NCBI GenBank assembly: GCA_021845325.1
Contig: JAKBRR010000165.1
Location: 1-5,029, forward strand
Source of the DNA: Thermoplasmata archaeon
GTDB lineage: Archaea > Thermoplasmatota > Thermoplasmata > Thermoplasmatales > Thermoplasmataceae
Length of the DNA: 5,029 bases
Direction of reading: 5' to 3'
A program made the position numbers and the translations under genes. Below are positions 1 through 5,029 of the stretch, piece by piece; position 1 is the first letter of the stretch; each line of letters begins with the position of its first letter. The notes beneath the pieces are model-generated. The model was not told the DNA's origin. It saw only the letters and a program-made list of their open reading frames with translations, and ran no database searches.

Positions 1-1755
1 CCGGTCATCAACATTTCGTATAAGTCTTCCTATGGTTTGTCTCATTTTAACCAGCGTTGGAAAAGTTACAGCATAATCCCAGCCTCTTCCATACAAATGA
101 TCATAATATGCCATTATGGTTCTCTGCTTCACATCAGGTTTTGGATATGGAATACCAGCCAGAATAACTATTTCCAGAAGTTTACCCGGTAAATTTATTC
201 CCTCTGAGAGTCTGCCTCCAATAACAGTAAATAATGGCCTGTTTCCTTTCTTGAACTTTGATATAAGATGCATCAGATCTATCTGATCCATGTCGCCTGA
301 GTCAACTAGAATTCCCTTATTTCCAATTATTTCAATGACCTGATTCATTAAGTTTCTTGACGGAAAAAACACAATGGTCTTTCTTTTAATTGACTGTATT
401 ATTGACTGAATTTCTTCCCCTATCTTCTGGAACATTTCAGAATTCAGGTCTGAAAATCTTGTACCAATTCCTCTCTTATATCCAATGAGAAGATTCTCCT
501 CAGGAAAAACATTCTCAACAGCCTTTGCAGGTAGGTCTTCAAAACCTGTCATCCTGCAATAAATATCAAATGGCCGAAGCGTACCGGACAAATGAATCGT
601 TGCTGATTCCTGAAGCGGTTTCAAAACTATTGATGGATCAAGGCAATACGCCTCGAAAACACCTCCGTTATCTTTCCTTATTATGGCAATATAGTTTGAT
701 TCTTCTGCATTGAAGCAAAATTTCAATTCAGAAGCGAGGGTTTTAACGTGCGATCTGGGAACCTTTCCGAGCTTTTCCTTTGCCTCCTCTATGCTATCAC
801 CAAGTGTGTCCAGTCCCCCTATGATATAATCCAGATTCTCTCCGGTTAATTTACCGCTTATTTGAATGTAATCTATGAAATCCTGAAACATTATTCGGCT
901 TTCCTCCTGCTCAGAAAGCCTCTCTTTTTCCATATCTATGATTGCATTCCTAATATATTCACAAATATCTGTTGCCCTGATTCTCGGAAGAAATTCCGGA
1001 TCACCGTAATCGGCACACTCCTTTTCCACGAGTTCAATCTGTCTCATAGTTATTTTGAATGAGAAAATCCCTCTTGAAAGCTCAGGAAGATTGTGCGCCT
1101 CATCCAAAATAATAACGATACTTTCCCTTGAAGCTCTCCAGTTATACAATACAGATGGAGCTATCCCGGGATTTAGAAAATAAGAATAGGGCATTATGCA
1201 AATCTCTGCATCCCTCATTGCATATTTTATGCTCTCGTATGGGCAGATTTCAAGAGGTACAAGTTCTTCATAAACTTCTTCCGGGCTTATAAGTTCTGTA
1301 ATAATCCGGTTTTTGATCTCATCGGATTTCACCCTGGAATTGTAGAACCTGCAAGCATCCTGGTGCCCTTCCACAACTTTTTTCTTTCTGGAGGAACACA
1401 TTTTCGACAGTGATTCCGATGTAAAATCGTCCTCGTTCTCAATCTCTCTATAAAGGGGACACAGATTTCCCCTTCCCTGTATTGCAGTTGCCTTTATGTC
1501 TAAGAATTTTTGAATAACCCTTATTTCCTCAATAACCTGACTTTGCTGTGAATTTGTTCTGGTAAGATAAAGAATTTTTTTCTTGCTCTCCCTTGCAAAA
1601 GATATTGCAGAGACAAGCCCCATGATTGTTTTTCCTGAACCTGTAGGAGATTCAAGAATAGCACCATTTTTTTCCTTAAGACTGCTGATTACAAAGTCAA
1701 TTGCATCTCTCTGATAATCCCTTAAATTAAGAGCATCAAAAGATTCATGAACCAA
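1..1755 (-). CDS. xpd: XPD/Rad3-family DNA helicase with Fe-S domain (C-terminus cut by window edge)
   Basis: This is a superfamily 2, 5'-3' DNA helicase of the XPD/Rad3/DinG group, which unwinds DNA using ATP and needs a 4Fe-4S cluster; archaeal members are linked to DNA repair. The frame is open for 585 codons to the window edge. Visible motifs are Walker A SPTGSGKT (residues 36-43), motif Ia around LYLTRTNSQ (62-70), four cluster cysteines C99, C120, C135 and C171, the DEAH box (218-221), SGTL (390-393), motif IV around VFFPS (462-466), motif V GGRLSEGINLPG (513-524) and motif VI QTIGRLIR (573-580). The Arch domain should lie between the DEAH box and SGTL. Archaeal XPDs are about 600-650 residues, so only a short tail is missing. 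The start is TTG at 1755-1753: an in-frame TAA lies just upstream, AAGGGG sits 8 nt before it, and the first in-frame ATG (M45) would remove Walker A. The family is certain; the cellular role is inferred. Confidence 0.95.
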   Translation of the reverse strand, partial: MVHESFDALNLRDYQRDAIDFVISSLKEKNGAILESPTGSGKTIMGLVSAISFARESKKKILYLTRTNSQQSQVIEEIRVIQKFLDIKATAIQGRGNLCPLYREIENEDDFTSESLSKMCSSRKKKVVEGHQDACRFYNSRVKSDEIKNRIITELISPEEVYEELVPLEICPYESIKYAMRDAEICIMPYSYFLNPGIAPSVLYNWRASRESIVIILDEAHNLPELSRGIFSFKITMRQIELVEKECADYGDPEFLPRIRATDICEYIRNAIIDMEKERLSEQEESRIMFQDFIDYIQISGKLTGENLDYIIGGLDTLGDSIEEAKEKLGKVPRSHVKTLASELKFCFNAEESNYIAIIRKDNGGVFEAYCLDPSIVLKPLQESATIHLSGTLRPFDIYCRMTGFEDLPAKAVENVFPEENLLIGYKRGIGTRFSDLNSEMFQKIGEEIQSIIQSIKRKTIVFFPSRNLMNQVIEIIGNKGILVDSGDMDQIDLMHLISKFKKGNRPLFTVIGGRLSEGINLPGKLLEIVILAGIPYPKPDVKQRTIMAYYDHLYGRGWDYAVTFPTLVKMRQTIGRLIRNVDDR

Positions 1756-1763
1756 CCCGCTTA

Positions 1764-1769
1764 CCCCTT
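1764..1769 (-). promoter_or_regulatory. Ribosome binding site supporting the TTG start of xpd
   Basis: AAGGGG lies 8 nt upstream of the TTG at 1755-1753 and can pair with the archaeal 16S anti-Shine-Dalgarno sequence with one G-U wobble. It falls in the 21 bp gap after the TPR gene stop and is the main support for a TTG start where no ATG or GTG is available. Confidence 0.6.
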
Positions 1770-1776
1770 ATATATT

Positions 1777-2475
1777 CTATTGGAGAAGCTTTTCAAGTTC
1801 CTTTCTCTTTTCCTCAATTAACTCTGGTTGTGAAATATATCTTGTAGCTTCTTCAAAGGCTTCAAGTGCCTCCTTCTTCTTTCCCATTTTAGCGAGTGTT
1901 TCTGCCTTTATTATGTGATAATTGAAATTTTCAGGGACGAGTGAAATTGCAGTTTCTATGTCCTTTAGAGCCCTGTCTGTCTGGCCCATTTCCATAAGAA
2001 GCTCATATCTTCTGTAGACAAAAATCTGATCCATGCTGTTTAGCCTTACTGCTTCCGTATAATCATTAAGCGCTTCGTCCTTTCTTTTCAGCTTCCAAAG
2101 CACATTTCCCCTGTTATAGTAATAATCAGGTATGTCACCCTCAATCTTTATTGCCTGAGTGAAAAGATCATAAGCTCCCTGAAGATCTCCAGAATCTTCC
2201 AGTGCAGCCCCTGCTGCATTATAATAATCTGCATGCTCAGGGTATAATTCTATTGATCTCTTAAAATCCTTTATGGCAGGCTCATACATTCTCATTGAAT
2301 AGTAGGATAACCCTCTGTTAAAATAATAATCCGGATCTTTGGGGAGTATCTTTATGGCTCTGGTAAACTCCTTAATTGCATCAGGATATTTATTCAGGTT
2401 AAAGAATGAAACTCCCCTTTCGTTATAATCATCAGCTATCTCTGCCTGATCCCTTCCTAATTCATCTTGCGGCAC
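1777..2475 (-). CDS. Six-repeat TPR protein, probably a cytoplasmic scaffold
   Basis: This 232-residue protein is almost entirely tetratricopeptide repeats, helix pairs that mediate protein-protein contacts; no enzymatic domain is visible. Six consecutive 34-residue units fit without gaps: 14-47, 48-81, 82-115, 116-149, 150-183 and 184-217. Units 2 and 4 share the start PDYY-NRG, and most units end in an A-I/V-x-L-x-P/S-like stretch, as expected for TPR helix B. A charged 15-residue tail (218-232) could form the capping helix. There is no signal peptide or membrane segment, so it should be cytoplasmic. The start is GTG at 2475-2473; an in-frame TAA 27 nt upstream excludes a much longer protein, and no strong Shine-Dalgarno sequence precedes it. 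Its stop lies 21 bp before the xpd start, suggesting co-transcription. The partner is unknown; a link to XPD or to the membrane complex upstream is only a guess. Confidence 0.9.
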   Translation of the reverse strand: MPQDELGRDQAEIADDYNERGVSFFNLNKYPDAIKEFTRAIKILPKDPDYYFNRGLSYYSMRMYEPAIKDFKRSIELYPEHADYYNAAGAALEDSGDLQGAYDLFTQAIKIEGDIPDYYYNRGNVLWKLKRKDEALNDYTEAVRLNSMDQIFVYRRYELLMEMGQTDRALKDIETAISLVPENFNYHIIKAETLAKMGKKKEALEAFEEATRYISQPELIEEKRKELEKLLQ

Positions 2476-2519
2476 AAAACAAGAATATCCTAAAATACAT
2501 TAACTTATTGTAATATACT
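2476..2519 (-). promoter_or_regulatory. 44 bp AT-rich gap with a possible promoter for TPR-xpd
   Basis: This is the longest non-coding gap in the window. On the minus strand it contains TATATTA (2517-2511), which could be an archaeal TATA box. Transcription would then begin about 13-15 nt before the GTG of the TPR gene, giving a very short leader, which fits the lack of a strong ribosome binding site. No convincing BRE is visible, and AT-rich archaeal gaps contain such words by chance. The short T-rich stretches could equally weaken transcription from upstream. The gene order also allows read-through from the transporter unit. Confidence 0.3.
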
Positions 2520-3176
2520 TCAAGACTTGAATTTACCCTTAATTCCACGTTTCTCTGGACTCTTTGAACTTTCATTGGTTCTAAGAAGCTTTTCCGGCGC
2601 ATATTTAGTATCCTCACCATAAATTCTAGCCAGTATGAACACTGCTATGGAGATAACACCAAAGATAAGGCCGGGATAGATTAATTCTGTAGGGTTTGCA
2701 GGCTTCGACACTAGAACAGCCACTGTATTTGATAGGACAGCACATAGAGATGATATTGCTGAAGAATTGTTTGTATCTGCAACAACATACGTTGATATCT
2801 TGTATAATCCTGCCCCATGCTCATAACATAGATATTTGATAGAATGACTTCCCTGAAATGATAAATTATAGTAAATTGTTGAATTTTCCTTGTATATGTT
2901 AATGTAATATGTAACCCGGGAAACATTCCATTGCTTTTGAAAATTTGGATTTTCAGCAACATATGATATATTCAACCCGTTTCCGAGAGTTGTTATGCAG
3001 TTTACCGTTTTTGATAACATTAATGGTGTTGTGCCAGAAGTGTTGCATACATTGCCGGCGAAACCCTGCGACTTAAAATCATTAGATGACTGTGAGATTT
3101 CCCCGTAGGCATAAAATGAGAAGAGAGATACGAAGGCAACTATTAGGAGAACCGTATAAAATAATTTTTTTAGCAT
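2520..3176 (-). CDS. Membrane-anchored protein with sequon-rich ectodomain, encoded with ABC exporter
   Basis: I do not recognise this 218-residue protein as a known family. It has a basic N-terminus (KK at 3-4), a hydrophobic segment at about 5-24 that could be a signal peptide or anchor, an ectodomain at about 26-165, a second membrane segment at about 166-187, and a basic tail (188-218) expected in the cytoplasm. The ectodomain carries seven N-x-S/T sequons (N45, N69, N84, N98, N104, N136, N137) and four cysteines (C44, C60, C117, C145) that could form two disulfides. It is rich in Tyr, Ser, Thr and Asn and looks beta-rich. Its ATG overlaps the permease stop by one base (TAATG) and is preceded by GAGGAG with a 9 nt spacer, so it is very likely translated with the transporter. 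It may be an accessory or substrate-contacting subunit of the exporter; an unrelated surface glycoprotein is the alternative. The coding call is firm, the function unknown. Confidence 0.85.
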   Translation of the reverse strand: MLKKLFYTVLLIVAFVSLFSFYAYGEISQSSNDFKSQGFAGNVCNTSGTTPLMLSKTVNCITTLGNGLNISYVAENPNFQKQWNVSRVTYYINIYKENSTIYYNLSFQGSHSIKYLCYEHGAGLYKISTYVVADTNNSSAISSLCAVLSNTVAVLVSKPANPTELIYPGLIFGVISIAVFILARIYGEDTKYAPEKLLRTNESSKSPEKRGIKGKFKS

Positions 3177-3901
3177 TACCTTCCACTCCTCAGGTTCCCC
3201 TTCATAAGAAGGTAATAAGAGATGAATGAGACAATAACCCCCATTATGATGGCAAACAGCAATGCGTCAAAAATATATGTCACTCCACCTGAACCAAATG
3301 GAGAGTTACTAATCATTTCTGAGAGCCCTGAGAGTATAAAAAGGCCTGTGAGATTATGTTTAAATATTTTTGTCGATTCTAACTGCATTTCCAAAAAGAA
3401 AAATGCAGTTAATACAAATGTAACTATGGAACTTTTTGTTATTGATGAAATCAGGTAACCAAATGAGAGATATATCAGAATAAGAGATAACATTGCAACA
3501 TAAACTATTGAAAGCACATAGAAATTAAGTGCGTAGAATGTTAACCAGTATACAAATCCAATCGGTATTAGAAATATAGCGCTACCAGCAATAGCCTGGA
3601 CAAATATTGATAACAAAATATGCGTCTTCCTTTTAATTGGAGTTGTAAAGAGAAACCCGGTTGAACCGTTTTCAATTCCTCTTGCAAAGAGGGCTGAAAG
3701 CATTGAACTGTAAATGATTAAGATAAAAAATGAATCTAAAGCAGTATTTTGAAGGAATACATCTAAGACTGGCTCGTCATAATAATAGATATTGCTGACA
3801 TAAGAATCTATGACGAGAAAGAAAAATATTCCAACCAGCAGTTCCCGTAAATAGTAAGGATCAGTTTCATTCAAAACATATTTTAACTGTAAAAACTTCA
3901 T
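3176..3901 (-). CDS. ABC-2-type transporter permease
   Basis: This 241-residue integral membrane protein is the likely channel-forming partner of the ATPase encoded immediately before it. Hydrophobic segments lie at about 21-41, 57-73, 96-120, 124-151, 157-172 and 208-232, which gives the six-helix plan usual for ABC-2 exporter subunits. Between the second and third segments, the stretch E77-N-G-S-T-G followed by FLFTTPIKRK (83-92) resembles the ABC-2 cytoplasmic coupling region, where an acidic-glycine motif precedes a TP-R/K element that contacts the ATPase. The start is ATG at 3901-3899; it shares one base with the ATPase stop (TGATG) and follows a near-perfect GAGGTGAT ribosome binding site. 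With one ATPase gene and one short permease gene, a homodimeric half-transporter is the simplest assembly. Exporters of this type move drugs, lipids, sodium or peptides; nothing here identifies the substrate. Confidence 0.88.
   Translation of the reverse strand: MKFLQLKYVLNETDPYYLRELLVGIFFFLVIDSYVSNIYYYDEPVLDVFLQNTALDSFFILIIYSSMLSALFARGIENGSTGFLFTTPIKRKTHILLSIFVQAIAGSAIFLIPIGFVYWLTFYALNFYVLSIVYVAMLSLILIYLSFGYLISSITKSSIVTFVLTAFFFLEMQLESTKIFKHNLTGLFILSGLSEMISNSPFGSGGVTYIFDALLFAIIMGVIVSFISYYLLMKGNLRSGR
3186..3191 (-). promoter_or_regulatory. Ribosome binding site of the sequon-rich protein gene
   Basis: GAGGAG lies inside the last permease codons, 9 nt before the ATG at 3176-3174. A second purine run, GGAAGG, is only 2 nt from the ATG and is too close to be the main site. 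The site supports the chosen start and reinitiation after the permease stop. Confidence 0.65.
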
Positions 3902-4767
3902 CAGATCACCTCAGGAACTGAGTTTATACTGATTATATTTTCCTTCTGTTCTGGCGTAAGCGCATTAAGAATCTTCGATACTGTTGCACCCCTGATATCT
4001 AAAATATCCTTATTGACTGTGATATCAAAATCGTTTAAATTTTGAAAAGATTGTTCTGTTGACATCCAAATTCTCACGGTAAGGTTGGTATTTTCCTTTA
4101 TGTCCTGCCTGTTAAGTATTTTTTTTACTGAACCACTTCTTATCTGTATCATCGAATCTGCAATTGGAAGCAAGTCATCAAGCATGTGAGTTGTCACTAA
4201 CATTGACGCTCCTTTCTTTGCCTTTCTTTCGATTTCCATGGCTATTTGCATTCTCCTTACCGAATCCACATTTGCATTAGGTTCATCAAGGACGTATACC
4301 TTTTTTTTGGAAGATAAAATTGCGCATAGAACTATTAACTGCTTTTCCCCACTGCTCAAGTCATTGAACTTGCTCTTGATTAGATTTTTAAGATCAAAAT
4401 ATTCAAGTAAACGTTCTATTTCTATGTAATCGCACTGATTTATTTCACCGTACCAATAGAGAAAATCTCCAACATTACTTGAACCAAAAATCTGAGGTTT
4501 TTCAGGGAGAAATGCTACATTCTTCATCACTTTTTGAGGATTTCTGAATGGGTCGAAGCCAGTAACAGATATTGCTCCCCCGTTTGTTGAAGTTAAACCC
4601 TCCATAATTGATATTAAAGTACTCTTGCCTGAACCATTTCTTCCATGCAGGATTGTTACTCCTCTTCCTGCGGTAAAGGAAACTGAATCAAGAGCTATGA
4701 TTGATCCATATTTTTTTGTACAATTTTCCACCCTTAACCAAGTGGATGACTCGTTTAGAACTTCCAT
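3901..4767 (-). CDS. ABC transporter ATP-binding protein (ABC-2 exporter type)
   Basis: This 288-residue nucleotide-binding subunit should drive the adjacent permease by ATP hydrolysis on the cytoplasmic face. Motifs in order are an A-loop tyrosine (Y20), Walker A GRNGSGKST (42-50), a Q-loop region FLPEKPQ (86-92) with Glu at the usual Gln, a divergent signature LSSGEKQ (137-143), Walker B VYVLDEP (157-163) with D161 and catalytic E162, a D-loop NANVD (164-168) and the switch histidine H194. The core fills about 215 residues; about 70 further residues form an unassigned C-terminal extension, as in many DrrA/CcmA-like exporters. The ATG at 4767-4765 follows AGGAGGAT with a 9 nt spacer and overlaps the preceding gene by 13 bases, and its stop overlaps the permease start. 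Two runs of eight A occur in the coding strand (plus-strand 4119-4126 and 4301-4308), and the frame is intact through both. The substrate is unknown. Confidence 0.95.
   Translation of the reverse strand: MEVLNESSTWLRVENCTKKYGSIIALDSVSFTAGRGVTILHGRNGSGKSTLISIMEGLTSTNGGAISVTGFDPFRNPQKVMKNVAFLPEKPQIFGSSNVGDFLYWYGEINQCDYIEIERLLEYFDLKNLIKSKFNDLSSGEKQLIVLCAILSSKKKVYVLDEPNANVDSVRRMQIAMEIERKAKKGASMLVTTHMLDDLLPIADSMIQIRSGSVKKILNRQDIKENTNLTVRIWMSTEQSFQNLNDFDITVNKDILDIRGATVSKILNALTPEQKENIISINSVPEVI
3905..3912 (-). promoter_or_regulatory. Strong archaeal ribosome binding site of the permease gene
   Basis: GAGGTGAT is an exact complement of the archaeal 16S 3'-end sequence ATCACCTC and sits 3 nt before the permease ATG, within the last codons of the ATPase gene. 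It supports the start and points to an archaeal host and coupled translation. Confidence 0.8.
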
Positions 4768-5029
4768 TTTTTTCTTATCCTCCTTGACTGAACACTATTA
4801 TTTCTATTCCTCGAAATGTCTGCATTGTTTAAACGTTTCCTTTTCAATTTAACTCTCTGGATAAGCATGAGTAGAAAAGAAGTATCAAATACAAGGAAAA
4901 TAATGAGAATTGGTAAACTGTTAATGAAATATCCGTAATAATCTATGGATGTAAATTTTACATTAGATTTTAATAATGTCAAATGTATATTGATAGGTGC
5001 AATATTTCCATTTATGGTTTTTGAAAAAT
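4755..5029 (-). CDS. C-terminal part of an unknown membrane-anchored protein (N-terminus beyond window)
   Basis: The last 90 residues of a longer protein are visible; the frame runs without a stop from the right edge of the window to TAA at 4757-4755. The visible part has about 40 polar residues, then one membrane segment (about SLPILIIFLVFDTSFLLMLI) with an unusual Asp in its middle, then a strongly basic tail with 14 Lys/Arg among its last 33 residues. By the positive-inside rule the tail is cytoplasmic and the preceding part lies outside. A TTG at 4982-4980 could be read as a start, but the open frame continues upstream, so a 75-residue protein is unlikely. The gene overlaps the ATPase gene by 13 bases and so belongs to the transporter unit. 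It may be a membrane partner of the transporter or the C-terminus of a larger surface protein or second permease. I do not recognise the family. Confidence 0.7.
   Translation of the reverse strand, partial: FSKTINGNIAPINIHLTLLKSNVKFTSIDYYGYFINSLPILIIFLVFDTSFLLMLIQRVKLKRKRLNNADISRNRNNSVQSRRIRKKWKF
4777..4784 (-). promoter_or_regulatory. Ribosome binding site of the ABC ATPase gene
   Basis: AGGAGGAT lies 9 nt before the ATG at 4767-4765 and within the 3' end of the preceding gene. It is a strong match to the anti-Shine-Dalgarno sequence and supports this start over later ones. Confidence 0.8.

Noticed and set aside
525..1062. Open frames on the plus strand inside the helicase gene (525-713 and 862-1062)
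   Set aside because: They lie antisense to an unbroken XPD reading frame with all helicase motifs and have no family resemblance or ribosome binding site I can support.
1..1755. A frameshift or degeneration in the helicase gene
   Set aside because: The frame from the TTG stays in phase to position 1 over 585 codons and all motifs fall in that one frame; the missing end is only the window edge.
1768..1776. TATATA-containing word between the TPR and xpd genes as a promoter for xpd
   Set aside because: Transcription would start about 25 nt downstream, which is inside xpd past the TTG, so it cannot serve as the main promoter for this start.
2711..2962. A second minus-strand open frame inside the sequon-rich protein gene
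   Set aside because: It overlaps a longer frame that has a strong ribosome binding site, stop-start coupling and a clear membrane topology; this one has none of these.
3222..4852. Plus-strand open frames at 3222-3458, 4238-4429 and 4625-4852
   Set aside because: All are antisense to the permease, ATPase or upstream gene and are best explained as chance frames opposite real genes.
4755..4982. A complete 75-residue protein starting at the TTG at 4982
   Set aside because: The frame stays open to the window edge, the TTG has no convincing ribosome binding site, and the region reads better as the C-terminus of a longer protein.
1..5029. CRISPR array, tRNA, rRNA, insertion sequence or clear intrinsic terminator
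   Set aside because: The window is filled by protein-coding frames; I found no spaced direct repeats, cloverleaf-like segment, transposase motif or long T run in a gap.

Overview
The window looks archaeal. The helicase is an archaeal-type XPD with four Fe-S cysteines. Several ribosome binding sites match the archaeal anti-Shine-Dalgarno sequence, the clearest being GAGGTGAT. One membrane protein carries a dense set of N-glycosylation sequons. A low-GC euryarchaeon, possibly of the Thermoplasmata, would fit, but the taxon is inferred from gene content and style and not from a marker gene.

Every gene is on the minus strand and the window is almost entirely coding. In transcription order, from high to low coordinates, it holds: the 3' end of an unknown membrane protein gene (4755-5029, cut by the window edge); an ABC transporter ATPase (3901-4767); an ABC-2-type permease (3176-3901); a small membrane-anchored protein with a sequon-rich ectodomain (2520-3176); a six-repeat TPR protein (1777-2475); and an XPD/Rad3 helicase (1-1755, cut just after helicase motif VI). 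The only non-coding gaps are 44 bp (2476-2519) and 21 bp (1756-1776). I see no RNA gene, CRISPR array, insertion sequence or attachment site.

The first four genes overlap by 13, 1 and 1 bases, so they form one translationally coupled unit. They probably make an export-type ABC complex: one ATPase, one short permease, and two flanking proteins that each place a region outside the cell and a basic tail inside it. I cannot name its substrate. The 44 bp gap carries a possible TATA box and may separate this unit from the TPR-xpd pair. TPR and xpd lie 21 bp apart and may be co-transcribed. Hand-counted 60-base lines have 20-33% GC in the transporter half and 42-48% in the TPR-xpd half, so the two halves may have different histories.
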